A stretch of DNA of 53,562 nt from Saprolegnia diclina VS20 (Eukaryota; Oomycota; Saprolegniomycetes; Saprolegniales; Saprolegniaceae): positions 660,910 to 714,471 of the forward strand of contig NW_008246082.1 of NCBI RefSeq assembly GCF_000281045.1, read 5' to 3'. Position 1 is the first letter of the stretch. Every line of letters starts with the position of its first letter. Shown here piece after piece: positions 10,234-21,336 of this stretch. Position numbers and translations under genes: made by a program. The notes under the pieces were generated by a model that was given only the letters and a program-made list of their open reading frames with translations, was not told the DNA's origin and did not search any database.

Positions 10234-10257
10234 AAAAGTCTCTCAAAAAGTCTCTCA
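10234..10257. repeat. Two head-to-tail copies of the same 12-mer
   Basis: AAAAGTCTCTCA occurs twice with no gap (10234-10245 and 10246-10257). It is identical to the right arm of the hairpin at 9853. Confidence 0.85.
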
Positions 10258-10540
10258 GATCAGCGGGATTGTCGCACACGAACGACACCGCGATACTATT
10301 TGTACCGAGTCCATACAAACATCAAGGTATTTAAATACGTTGTGTTGAAAATCGGCAACTTCGAAGTTGAAGTCAACCAACCAGCTGGCGAATGGCATCC
10401 CCTCGCTGCCTTCGAAGTTCGGATTTGCATTTTTATTATTTATGCAGCGAAAATGACACGGTTTTCTATGGGACGGCCATTAAAATACACTGGCGCCCAC
10501 ACGACAGCAAGGATTTCTTTCGAAGATTGCTTGGCGGTTG

Positions 10541-10559
10541 CCACTTTTGCATTTGGCTT
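10541..10559 (+). promoter_or_regulatory. Candidate Inr/FPR-like start-site element of the aminotransferase
   Basis: CCACTTTTGCATTTGGCTT lies 18-36 nt before the ATG at 10577. It resembles the oomycete CAYTYY...CAWTTT core promoter with one extra base between the halves. Confidence 0.45.
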
Positions 10560-10576
10560 GAACACCACACACGAAG

Positions 10577-12157
10577 ATGCACCGCGCCGTCGCCCGCCAC
10601 AACCACGCTCTCCTCAAGGCCATCCGCGCGCCCAACGGCCTCGCCGCCGCCGAGGTACGCCATGGACCACCACCGCTGCCGGATGGCTCATGCGCGTCGC
10701 CATGTAGACGATTGCCCACAGCCATGCCGACCATGCCACGAGCGCCAAGGCCGCCGAGGTACGAGCTGCAACCCAATAGCAATCGAGGCTGACAACCATG
10801 TAGATCATGGCCCGTGAAGACAAGTACGGTGCCCACAACTATCACCCGCTCCCGGTCGTGATCAAGCAGGCCAAGGGTACGAGCAGCGCGCATGTTGAAG
10901 CGAGAGTCTGATGACAAATTGTAGGCGTGCACATGTGGGACGTCGATGGCAAGCAGTACTACGATTTTTTGAGCGCGTACTCGGCCGTGAACCAGGGCCA
11001 CTGCCACCCGCGCATCTTGAACGCGCTCACGGAGCAGGCCCAGAAGCTCACGCTGACGTCGCGCGCGTTCTACAACGATGTGCTCGGCGAGTACGAGGAG
11101 TTTGTCACCGACTACTTTGGCTACGATCGCGTGCTGCCCATGAACACGGGTGTCGAGGGCGGTGAGACCGCCATCAAGCTCGCGCGCCGCTGGGCGTACG
11201 ATGTCAAGGGCGTGCCGCAGAACCAGGCCAAGGTCATCTTTGCCAACGGCAACTTCTGGGGCCGCACCATGAGCGCGATCTCGTCGTCGGACGACTCGGA
11301 TGCGTTTGGCGGCTTTGGCCCGTACATGCCCGGTTTTGACAAGGTCCCGTACAACGACATCGAGGCACTCCGCTCGAAGCTTGAGAGCGACCCGACGATC
11401 GCCGCCTTCATGGTCGAGCCGATCCAGGGCGAAGCCGGCGTCGTTGTCCCCACTGACGGCTACCTTCGCCAGGTCTCGGAGCTCTGCAAGAAGCACAACG
11501 TGCTCTTCATTGCCGACGAAGTGCAAACCGGTCTTGCGCGCACGGGCAAGATGCTCGCGGTCAACTACGACAACGTCAAACCCGACATCCTCATCCTCGG
11601 CAAGGGTATGTCCATATCGTTGTTGAATGTGTACTAGCGACTTTGTGATAGCGCTCTCGGGTGGCATGTACCCCGTCTCGGCCGTCTTGACGTCGAACGA
11701 AGTCATGCTCACGATCAAGCCCGGCCAGCACGGCTCGACGTACGGCGGCAACCCGCTCGGCTGCAAGGTCGCGATCGAAGCGCTCAAGGTGCTCAAGGAA
11801 GAGAAGATGGCTGAGAACGCCTTTGCGCTCGGCAACGAGTTCCGCGCCGACATGACGGAATACATGTACGAAACAACACTGTTGCACCTTCATATGTGTA
11901 CTCACACCACTCGTAGTAAGACGTCGAGCGTCTGCAAGGGCGTGCGCGGCCGCGGTCTCCTCAACGCAATCATCATCAACGAGCGCGCGGGCAAGCCCAA
12001 CGCGTGGGACCTCTGCATGCTTCTGCGCGACAAGGGCCTCTTGGCCAAGCCCACGCACGGCAACATCATCCGCCTCGCGCCGCCGCTCTGCATCACGAAG
12101 GAGGAGATGCAGGACTGCACGCGCATCCTCAAGGAAGGCCTCGCCGCCATCGAATAG
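10577..12157 (+). CDS. OAT: Ornithine aminotransferase, mitochondrial
   Basis: A PLP enzyme that transfers the delta-amino group of ornithine to 2-oxoglutarate, linking arginine and proline metabolism. Proposed exons are 10577-10654, 10804-10876, 10925-11605, 11652-11865 and 11917-12157 (428 residues). Diagnostic segments are [67 protein letters not shown] and [10 protein letters not shown]. The PLP lysine is K277, in LILGK followed by ALSGG, and an intron splits the coding sequence right after it. The first 26 residues are rich in H, R, K and A with no acid before the last residue, which suggests a mitochondrial targeting peptide. The first intron is 149 nt, the longest found here; the others are 46-51 nt. 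The last intron has no stop and keeps frame, so a read-through isoform would also translate. Confidence 0.93.
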
Positions 12158-12538
12158 ACATCCATGTACATACCTTTGTGAAAGAAGATTCCCGTTAGCC
12201 AACGCTGGCGAGTCGTCTTGCCGTCCCGGGCAGAGCCCAGTACGCGTCCACATACCGACCCACCGCAGTGAGCTGCTCCTCTATCCACATATGTGGGCTG
12301 CTGGGTCGCTCTTGGCGCCCTCGAGACAGTGTCATTGAACGAGTGCAACTGAAGTCATCGCCAATTTGACGTCGTCGCATCGGGTCTCCGCAGCTGCATC
12401 AACCGCGAAAGCGTCGCCATGCACAGGTAGCTTTGTCAACATACATCGAGTCAACCGGTTCTTTCTACTAAAACATTCAATAGTCGACTGACCGGACAAG
12501 CGAAAAAGAAAATGCAGTAGTAGTTAGTCGAACGCAAC
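12158..12538. other. Tail-to-tail spacer, no gene
   Basis: It lies between the stop codons of the aminotransferase (plus) and AP-2 alpha (minus). It should contain only the two 3' UTRs. I see no gene. Confidence 0.5.
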
Positions 12539-15500
12539 CTAGGCGAGGACGCCCTTGATGTTGTTTTTGAGTGCGATGCTCACGTCCGGGTGCACGGCGC
12601 GGACCGTGAGGCGGTACGAGTTGGCCTGCGGGTTGCTCTCGAGCTTGGCCAAGCACCCGACCGAGATCTTATCGCCGGTCGGCGCGGTCGTGCCCGTTCG
12701 AAACGTCGCCGCAAGCGCGAGGCCGCCCGACGGGTCGCCGCCCTACGCACCGATGGGGCCCACCCTCCTTCGATCAAAGAAACAGGGTACCTCGACCAGA
12801 CCAAACTTCATGGCCTCGGTAAGGAGCTTGACATTGGCCTGCACGTCCATTTTGGTGGCCGCAACAAACACGTCTTGCTGCTCGCGGCCCTAGTCGCGAG
12901 CCGTTAGCTCTTGAGTTGTATTCGTCGTTGGTACCTGGCCTTCGAGGGCGACCCACCGCTTCTGAAAGTCGTCGCCCGAGAGTTTCACGGGCTCGAGGAA
13001 CGAGGTCGCGACACACGGCAGCTTGACGTCAAACGAAACCGGCAACCCGTTGAGCGTGAACGCGACGCTGAGCTCAGCGGGCGACACGAACGGCTGCATG
13101 CACTCGAGCATGATCTGCTGCTTGAGCTGTTGCTTGGGCCCGACTTCACGTCCGAGCTCTTCGGCCTGGACGCGCAGAAACGGCACGGGTTTGACGCTCG
13201 CCGAGACGTTTGTGAATGGCGACGCGCTCTTGTTGCCGTAAAAGAGGCTCAGTCGGCCCTGGGACCCGCGGAACTCTTGCTTGACGCCGATCTGGATCAA
13301 GTCGCTTTCGTACAACACGCCTTGGTTGGTCGCGACAATCTTGTGGAACCACGACGCGAGCTGGGCCGGGTCCACGGTGCTCGGCGGGCCGCCGCCGAAA
13401 ATGTCGACGGGCGTCGGGGCGCGGAGACCGCCTGCGCCGCCCACGACGTTGCCTTTGATAGGGCTGTCGATTGTGAGAAGGTCGCCACCACTGCTGCTCT
13501 CCTTCTCGCTGCTGTCGAGCGGCTCGTCGCGCACCGGGGCGCCAGGTCCGTCGTCTTCGGAGCCCTGCTGCTGCTGACGGAGGCGCACGACCAGCGCCGA
13601 CTCGCGCGTGTCGGGAAACACTGGCATCGGCTCCAGCACGCTCTTCATCGTGTCGTCGCCGGCGTGGTGGAGTGTGAAGTACTCGCAAGCGCGCTGCTGC
13701 GTCTCGAGGTCGACGTGCGACGTGCACTTCTTGAAGACGTCGAGCACGCGCGGCCGAATGTCTTCGTACAAGTTGTCCATCTTGATGAACGCCGTCAAGA
13801 TGAGACACTTGGTCGCGAGCGAGCTCGTCGAGTAGTGCTGGTACAGCACGTCAAACTGGCGCTGGCTCGACATGTCGGGCTACCCATGTAATTTCGGTAT
13901 GGAACCAGCAGGCAGGAAGTAGCACGTACGTCTTCGACCATGAGGTAGCCAAACTCGCCGACAACGTACGCGCCAAACTACGCACATGCTATCGGTCGAC
14001 GCTTGTACCCTTACGGTACCTTGGCCGTCGTCTCATCTACGTGCTTGGGCTCGAGCGCGCGGAACATGACCTCGGCCGTGTACTTTTGCAGGTCTTCGTT
14101 GTTGGTGACGATCTGCACGACTCGGTGCCACACGTCGTCGGGCACGTCGGCACCTGTACGTTATCCATATTCTGGATCCATATATATATGGCAACGCACC
14201 GGCGATCGTGATGAGCTGGAGGACCGTGTCCACGTACCAGCGGAGATCCTTGGCGTATCGCTCGGCAAGGATCGCGGCCTTGAGCACGATCTCCTCGCGG
14301 ATGCTCGCGTCGGCCACCGCAAGGTACGTCACGAGCTCGCCCACAATCTAGCGCGAAAAAATTACATAAAAGTTGACGCACCATCCACGCACCTCAAGCG
14401 CGTTCGAGTGGTCGCACATGGCAAAGAGAAGGTCGAGCGCGCGCCGACGCACGCTGTTGTCGGCGTCCTTGAGCGAAAAGATGACGGTCGCCTTGTGCTC
14501 CTTGATAGCTTCCGAGACGCCGTCGAGACGCACGAGGCGGTTCATCGAGTCGAGGCCAATGTACCGGATGTTGGGCTCGCTCACCGAGATGAAGCGCGCA
14601 AGGAGCTGGATGCCTTGTTCGTGGAGCTTTGGGTCGGCCTTCTTGCCCTGAGCTATCACGAGGTTGACCGTCTCGAACAGTACGGCGTAGATTGCATTGT
14701 TCTTGGCGCCTTTGCCCGGGCTCGGTCGGCCAAGGATCTTGCGCAGCGTGTCGTTGAGCTTCTCGGCCAAGCGCGGGTCTTCCGGCATGCCGTACGTCTG
14801 CAGAATGCGCAGGAGCTTGATCTGCAGCCACGGGCACGGCGTCGAGTAGTACATGTAGTCGCGCGGGCACGCCTTCGCATTCACTCTTACTTCAGTATGG
14901 GTTTAATTGTCAAGTTGACGCACCTTGTTCATGACCAGCTGGGAGAGACGCTCGATGCAAATCTCAATCAGCGACTTGTACCCGCCGGGGGTTTGCGTCA
15001 GCGCCATCTGGAGCAAGCTCGCGGCCGACGTCACGACGCCCAAGTGGCGATCTTCCATGAGCCTACTCACTCGTTCATAAAGATGCATCCACGACTCATT
15101 TGGCGCACGTTTGGAGACGCGGCTCGAGCTCATCCGGCATGACGACATCAGGCATCGCGGGCATGATACGGCGAACGCACAATGCGGCCTTCTTGCGCAC
15201 GTGGCAGATGCTGCTGGAGCTCATGAGCAGCTTGACAATGTGCGGCGCCAGCGTCTCGCAGAGCTCCATGCCTACGGGATTCTCAAAATGGTGGTTCGTA
15301 ATTCGCCGTACCGCCGAGGTTGGCGACGCAGCAGAGCGCGAGACACTGGAACGCGGCGTCGGGTGACGTGAGGTCGTTCAGGATCGAATTGACGACCAGC
15401 GTCATCAGTTCGTCGGAGCTCTTGAGCAAGATCGAGACGCCGAGGTACCCGAGACACTTTTCCGAGTACTTGGCGCCCGAGACGAGATTGATGACCTAGA

Positions 15501-15761
15501 CTCGCGTGAGATTCGTCTGCAGACGAGGCGAGGATGTACCTGCATGTGGCCAAAGTCAATGTCGTAGCCGAGCATGTAGATGTAGATGATCTTCCACGCA
15601 TACTTCTTCTTGTCGTACGAGTTGAGCTGGCCCGACTGCGTGAACTTCTGGCGCAGCTTGTTGAGCTCCTTATCGATGCGCTTCTGCTCGTCGTCGGCGT
15701 TGGTGCACGACCGGATTTCGCTGATAAAGTTGCTCAAGCCACGGGCGCTGAAGAGGGCCAT
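12539..15761 (-). CDS. AP2A: AP-2 adaptor complex subunit alpha (alpha-adaptin)
   Basis: The large subunit of the clathrin adaptor that selects plasma-membrane cargo. Eleven exons join in consistent phase: 15540-15761, 15312-15495, 15109-15271, 14924-15062, 14393-14872, 14200-14347, 14020-14153, 13930-13977, 12935-13879, 12791-12889 and 12539-12742, giving 921 residues (normal is about 940-1000). The N-terminal trunk starts [19 protein letters not shown] and includes KKKYAWK and [11 protein letters not shown], the alpha-adaptin signatures, then HEAT-type helices to about residue 590. A flexible proline/serine/acid hinge follows ([10 protein letters not shown]), then the two-part ear with [11 protein letters not shown] and a C-terminus ending NNIKGVLA. 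Introns are 37-53 nt. The start is the only ATG in register with the conserved N-terminus. The gene is tail-to-tail with the aminotransferase. Confidence 0.93.
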
Positions 15762-16056
15762 CGCGTGCGGCTTCTGCGGTCGCTGGCCACTTGCACTATG
15801 ACCCAGAAAGATCTTAGCGGCTCCGAATGCCAATAGCAACCTTCCCACTTTACCTTTATGAAACATACATATATCAAGTATACGTATGGACACGGATTAT
15901 ACGAGGTCACTTAAACGAGGGAAGGGCGTTACGGATTCGAACGACACAGAAAACCGCTTCTTCGCAAGTCCATGGAAATCGACTACGCGCGGCGGTTTCG
16001 ACTAACTAAAGGGCTGTAATGCACGGCTTTAAATTACTTAAATGCAACGTGGACAG

Positions 16057-19000
16057 CTATCCGAGTGGGCTTGGGTCGCTCGTGCGTGGCTCGAGCAAGC
16101 CCGAGGTGACGAGATCATTGTACTCGTCGATGGCTGCCTTGTGCTCAGCCTCATGCCACCTATATGCGTGTGATCAGCTTGACGCAAGGCGCACGCAGGA
16201 CGCACGCCATGCCGTCGGACGTCTCGAGGTACGGGAGGTAGACGCTCTTCCACGTCGTTTGAAACACGAGGTCGACGACGCTGTTGAAGATGTCGCGGAT
16301 CGGCCTGGTCTCCTTCGTCTCGCCGCGAAGACACTGGCGGATCTCGTTGCGCAGCGTCGCCGTGGTGCACTTGATGCGCTGCGTCTTCAAGAAGGCCTTA
16401 AAGAGGTCCCGCGCGGCAATATATGGCTGGAATCCTGGCGCTTTCGCGTCGCACGCCTACGCCGCCTCAGGTACGTGGATGCGTCCAGAACGTACGACAT
16501 GGAAGCCGTGGACGGCGAGCCAAAATTCAATGTACACGGCGTAGTGCGTCGTGTCGGCGTAGCGAACGAAGCGCTCAACATTCTCTGTTTTGGGGCTCGT
16601 AAGCAGCGCCAAGTACTGCGAGTGGCGCCTACGCAAGCAAAGGTACTGTCATGCGTCGCGTCGATAGCCCACCGTCCTTGCGCAGCGTCGACGTACGACG
16701 CGCTGTTGGTGGCAATGTCGAGAAGCCGCTGGCCCCGGGCATCTTCGCGGAACATGAGTTGCAGCTCCCACTGCGCACAGTAGCTCGCGCGAAGCGCGAT
16801 GGCCTCGAGCGTAAGTGGGTGCTTGGGCCCAAGCGCGTCGCGTCGCTGAATACTCAGCCCTTTGGCAAACGCTGTGCAGAGGCCCCACTCGCGTCCGTTA
16901 CTCTAGTAGAAGATAGTCCCTCTCTACTGTCTTACGACGAGTATCGCCGTACCCAGCACTCCAAGAGCGCAGTTGTCGACTGGAGAATATCATGGTGGTC
17001 CAGCGGAAGGTGCTGCTCAAAGCACGCTATCGATTCCAGTAGCTTGGCGCTGCTCTCGCGCATCTCGCCTTTGGCCTGCCGAGATATGTATTGCAGCTGG
17101 CGCAAATTTCACAAGCAAACGTACGTTGTAGACGACGCCCATTTCATACAGCGTCTTGCCCACGAGCGGGTGCGTCGCGCCAAACGAAGCGACTTGCATG
17201 TTGAACGCGTCGAGGAGGACGGCCTCGGCTTTCGCAAATTTGCCCTGTTGCGCAAAGTTGCGTGCGAGCCGCACCTCGCTCGGCTTGCTAAACAGCGACG
17301 AGCCTATCGACATGCCATGGGCGCGTCCGATATACCATTGGTCGCACCTTGCGCGGCAGCGGTGGAAGCCGCGACCTGCGGTACGTTCAACGCCAAGTGG
17401 GCTTCGCGTCGCCGCCGCTCATCCTCGCGCCGGTCGCGCAGCAGCCGCAGTTTGATCTCCGGGTCCATGTCCGGTGTCATTGCTCTCGACGGCTCGCACG
17501 ACGCGCTTAATAGTGTCCGCAGCGCAGCGATGGCGTCCAGCGACTGGTTGACGCTCTTGGACAGCGGCTGCGCTTCGGGCGGATCCGACGGCTTGGGCGG
17601 TTTGATGCGGCAAATGTCCTCCAGCGTAATGGGCCCGGTGCTGTGGTGACGCATGTCCGCGTCAATGTGGCGCTCCATCACGCACTTGTCGCAGTATGCG
17701 AGCATACACTCTTGGCAGTAGGCCGTGGCGCGGACCAAGACGCAGTTGCCGCAAAGAGGCCGGGCAATGAAGGATTCCGGGTCGGGCTGGACCACGGCAA
17801 GGGCATTCCGGCGTGGAGCTTGCCGCGCTTTAAGCACCTTGTGTCGCTCCTCTTCAAAGACGCGGCGCTTCCCGGGTCGCTGGCGCAAGCCCGATTGCTG
17901 CAGCTGCCACTTGTGCTGCGTATTTGCCTACGCTCGAAGAATGAGCCCGTCGTCGGTTGACCATGGATGTTATTTCGCACATCGAGCTCGTCCGGGTCCT
18001 CGGGCGGTGATTGCAGCTGTGGCGTCGCCACTCGAATGCCGGCCGACTCGGGACGGAGCTCGGTGCGCATGCCAAATGGGTGCGGCACCGACGAGGTGGC
18101 GAGGCGACTTGGTGTGCCCAGTGTGAGTGCGGACGTAAACTGCCGGCGGTATGGCGTCCATTGGCTCACCAAGTCGGGAAATTCCTTGAGATGTGTGAAT
18201 GCATCGTGACCGCGAAAGTCGCAGTAAGCAAAGGTGGCGCCGACGTTGACGAGGCAGATGAGCATATCGCTGTGCCCGCGCTCGCACGCTGCCAACAGCG
18301 GGGTTTGACCGAGCTGATTCGGCTGGTTGGCAAGACCGCCGAGGGCCAAGAGCGACTGGAGCTGCGCTAATGTGCCCATTTCACAGACGGCAATCATTGG
18401 CGTGCAATGCGCGTGTCCCTCAAAGTTGGGACTCACCTCACCGCGCCGCACCATGCCCATTAGGCCTTCGACGTCTCTGTTGGCAATGGCGGTGTCGGCG
18501 CGTCGCTCGCGCAGCCGCCGCGCTCCGTCGCGATCGGTGCTTTGCGTGGGCGGGCGGAAGCGCAGCAGCTCGAGCCGGTCGTGGAAGGCGTGAAACTGAC
18601 ACCGAATCGCCCACTCGAGCGCCGTTCGGTCATCTTTGCCGCGGATCTCCCAGCGCGCACCGGCGGCTAAAAGCACCTCGATGGCGTCGATCTGCTGCGC
18701 CATTGTCGCTGCGATCAAAGGCGTGATCCCCTCGACATTGGCGTCGTTCGGATCGGCGCCGAACGCGAGTAGCTGCTGGACGCACGCAAGCCGACCTTTC
18801 TCAATCGCAAAGAGGAGTGGCGTCACGTAGTGCGTCGACTCGGCGCGGACGTTCGCGCCAAAGTCCTGTACGAGGAGCCGGAGACCGTCGACGTCGTTGC
18901 CCCAGATGGCAGCGAGCAGCGGTGTCTTGCCGTCTTTGGTTTCGCGGTGCGGGGACGCGCTATGCTTGGTCAAGAGCGTCCGCGCAATGCTGGGCTTGCA

Positions 19001-19664
19001 GTGGCAGAGTGCCATGACGAGCGGCGTGTAGCCCGTCGACGTCTCAAAATCGGCCGCGAGTGTCGGCGTCGTCGATAGCAAATGCAGCATCTCGGGCCAA
19101 AGCTGCTCGTGAATGGCTCGCTCCAAGCACTCGATCGCGTGCTCCGTGCCGTGCGCCGCCAAAAGCGTTCTATTGGACCGTAACATTGGAGGAAATACTG
19201 AACTGTAAGTACCGGACGCGAAGGGCCTCGAGGTGCAGCCCTGGTGGGCGCATGGTGCGTCGGAGCTCGGCGTCGCGCTCAATCGTCGCCGTGCGCTGGC
19301 GCAAGACCTCCAAACGCTCGAGGCCGCGGGCGCCTGGCGTGCTCAAGACCGCGCCGGCCGACTTGGCTGTTTTCCGCGTCGCTGATACGAGCTGCAGGAC
19401 CTTTTGCTCCTCGTCGTACTTGCGCTTCTCGGCTTCGGCGCGGAGGAGGCCAAAATAGTAGGCTTGGGCAGCGCGGGAGGCTGCGTCCTCGGCTGCCATC
19501 TCGGAGCAGCAAGCAGCCTCGCGCCGACGATGCTTGGCGGTCTGCAGCGCCACCGCCCGCCGAATATCGCGCTGCTTCTTGAGAGCAAGTGCGCGGCCTT
19601 TCTCATGGCGGTAGAGCGCGACCGCAACCTGTCGCCGGACCTCATCCTCGTCAACCTCGTCCAT
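16057..19664 (-). CDS. Multidomain signalling protein: ankyrin repeats, B-box, TPR, RGS-like
   Basis: Nine exons join in phase into one 1071-residue protein: 19213-19664, 17981-19169, 17348-17927, 17125-17303, 16953-17075, 16697-16902, 16496-16628, 16206-16456 and 16057-16159. Residues 1-150 form a charged coiled coil. Residues about 160-500 hold at least seven ankyrin repeats (for example DGKTPLLAAIWGNDVDGLRLL and LGQTPLLAACERGH). A B-box zinc finger sits at about 606-642 (CGNC, CQEC, CDKC, then H-x5-HH). Residues about 745-890 look like kinesin-light-chain-type TPRs (FAKAEAVLLDAFN, SFGATHPLVGKTLYEMG, ALGPKHPLTLEAIALRASY). The C-terminus, about 905-1040, matches the RGS helix pattern (ERFVRYADTTHYAVYIEFW; RDIFNSVVDLVFQ). 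RGS domains usually speed GTP hydrolysis by G-alpha subunits. I know no named family with this architecture. The RGS call is the least certain part. It shares a 56-bp gap with the divergent BART gene. Confidence 0.8.
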
Positions 19665-19672
19665 GGGGGGAG

Positions 19673-19686
19673 CGTTTCATGAAACG
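19673..19686. promoter_or_regulatory. 14-bp palindrome in a 56-bp bidirectional promoter
   Basis: CGTTTCATGAAACG is a perfect palindrome placed between the ATG at 19664 (minus) and the ATG at 19721 (plus). It is a candidate site for a dimeric regulator of both genes. The sequence is seen directly; the function is inferred. Confidence 0.5.
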
Positions 19687-19720
19687 GCCACGTACGGGGT
19701 CCTACTAAAAACATACCTAC

Positions 19721-20352
19721 ATGGTTGACCAAGCAGAAGTTTATCGATGGGTCCCCGGTGTGGGCCTTCATATCCTCAATTTGGCGATGAACAACTTTCA
19801 GCGGCTATTGGACTCGGCCCGGGAGGACGTGGCACGAGGGACCAAGACCGTCGCGCGGCGCCTACGGTCCCCGGACGTCATCGAGAAGGTTCGATGGGCT
19901 TCCTTGGCCGATATCTCTTGCTGCTGCGTGTAGGTGCTGACGTACCTCTTGGAGCTTGACGAAGATGGTTTCGGCGGTAACTTGACCGGCGTCGCCCACG
20001 TCCAAACTCAATTTTCGTAGATTTGTTTGCGTTTGAGCAGCGCGTGATTCCGTTCTTTGAAGGCGGCGCCACCGAGTACCGCCTCGAGTGCACGCAAGCC
20101 CACGACGAGTTTCAAGCTCTCGTCGAGACCAAGCTCGAGCGCTTCTTGATTCAAGAGGGCTGGTCGCCCCCCGAGTTTTACGACCACCTCCGCGCTGAGC
20201 TCAGCACGACAGACTCGCTTTCGAGCGAGCACGAGCACGCGGAAGATCTCGTACGCATGATTCACGATGCGTTCGACTTTGACTCGTGGGCGCAGAGCAT
20301 GCGCTGGAGTGCGAACGGCCTCGCGCGCTTTGACGAAGCTTCCCGCAAATAA
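19721..20352 (+). CDS. BART-domain protein (ARL2BP/CFAP36-like)
   Basis: Exons 19721-19888, 19934-19967 and 20021-20352 give 177 residues. The C-terminal two thirds fit the BART domain that binds ARL2/ARL3 GTPases: VIPFFEGGATEYRL, then AHDEFQALVETKLERFL, then IQEGWSPPEFYDHL. The N-terminal 50 residues (MVDQAEVYRWVPGVGL onward) are not recognised. Known BART proteins act with ARL GTPases at mitochondria, centrosomes and cilia. The gene immediately downstream, tail-to-tail at 27 bp, is an ARL GTPase (ARL6). CFAP36-like proteins carry the domain near the N-terminus and ARL2BP is almost only BART; this protein is closer to the latter in size. Introns are 45 and 53 nt. Confidence 0.75.
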
Positions 20353-20379
20353 TACACCATTTGTATGCACACGGTATTA

Positions 20380-21120
20380 CTATTTGCGGCTCTTGGCGCT
20401 GCCGAGCTGGTCCGCGAGCCACTGGATGCCTTCTTCGACGCCGCGCCCCGTGATGGCGTTGCTCGCCCTAGAAATCATGGTTACGATGCGCGCTTTCTGT
20501 CGCGTTGTACGTGATGTGCCACGTCTTGTTGGAGAGTTTCTCGAGCTCGAGCTGCCCCATGCACTCGACCGGCGTCAGCGAATGCGCAAGGTCCATCTGC
20601 CGTTCCATGAGACCATGCAGGCTGCGGAGGGTACTAACCTTGTTGGCAAAAAACAGAATCGGGATTTTCTTGGGCGCTAAGTCCTTGTGGGCGAGGATCT
20701 GCTCGAGCTCGTCCTTGACGACGCACATGCGGATCGTGTCGGTCGAGTCCATGACAAAGATGATCGCCTACGCCATAGTATCTGGAACAGCCTCGTGCAT
20801 TTCGCTCTACCTGCACGTCTTGGTAGTAGTTCTCCCACAGCGATCGGTATCGGCTCTACCAGCATCGTGAGCCCATCGCACTGGACGACGACGACAAAGA
20901 CCTGGCCCGACATGTCAAAGACCGTAAAGCTCAGATTGTACTTGGTGAACTCTTCGACTTGAAACCCGACCGTGGGCACAACCTCGGTCGCTTGGCTCTT
21001 GCGCGGCTTGAGATGGTTCACGAGCGTCGTCTTGCCGCTGTTGTCGAGGCCGACGACCAAGATGCGGACGACCGTCTTCTTCATGCCCAAGGCCGACGCC
21101 AGCTCCTTGAAGAGGCCCAT
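20380..21120 (-). CDS. ARL6: ADP-ribosylation factor-like GTPase 6 (BBS3)
   Basis: Exons 20902-21120, 20811-20855, 20639-20767, 20511-20596 and 20380-20467 give 188 residues, against about 186 in human ARL6. G2 is available for myristoylation (MGLFKEL). The P-loop GLDNSGKT is at 24-31, switch I has PTVGF with T50, switch II is FDMSGQ followed by SRYRSLWENYY, the G4 box FANKMDL is split by an intron, and the G5 box is ITASNAI. The combination of GLDNSGKTT, LKPRKSQ and FDMSGQ distinguishes ARL6 from ARF, ARL2 and ARL3 (which have DxGGQ). ARL6-GTP recruits the BBSome coat to ciliary membranes, so this implies a working BBS pathway in the flagellated zoospore. Introns are 42-46 nt. An upstream GATTGGC lies at 21142-21148. 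Confidence 0.93.
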
Positions 21121-21336
21121 GCTATTGCTTGTGCTGTCGACGATTGGCACCTGCGGTTGCTCGCCTCGATATAGAACCGTAACCGGCGCCGGATAGAATC
21201 CGGATGCGACTGGCGTCTCAACCAACACCGACGCGTTCTATGCCCCAGCACAAGACAGCACGAACAAGAGTTAAGTTAATAAGTTTACATGGAATAGACT
21301 GACGTGCAGTGAGGATAAGATAATAGTGTGCAGTTG

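Larger units (their letters stand above)
9557..10576. other. Gene-free kilobase carrying a 12-bp repeat family
   Basis: No coding region is supported. The notable content is four copies of the 12-mer TGAGAGACTTTT or its complement, in two clusters about 380 bp apart, described separately. An AT-rich patch follows at about 10,320-10,480. The right end is the promoter of the aminotransferase gene. Confidence 0.5.

Noticed and set aside
15920-15960. GATTCGAA resembling a tRNA T-loop
   Set aside because: The flanking bases do not pair as a T-stem and no anticodon arm is found.
17678-19282. Separate 534-residue ankyrin gene
   Set aside because: Its last 100 codons run through an intron (17928-17980) into the wrong frame of the B-box exon, and its start lies in the intron before the first exon; the spliced model explains all parts.
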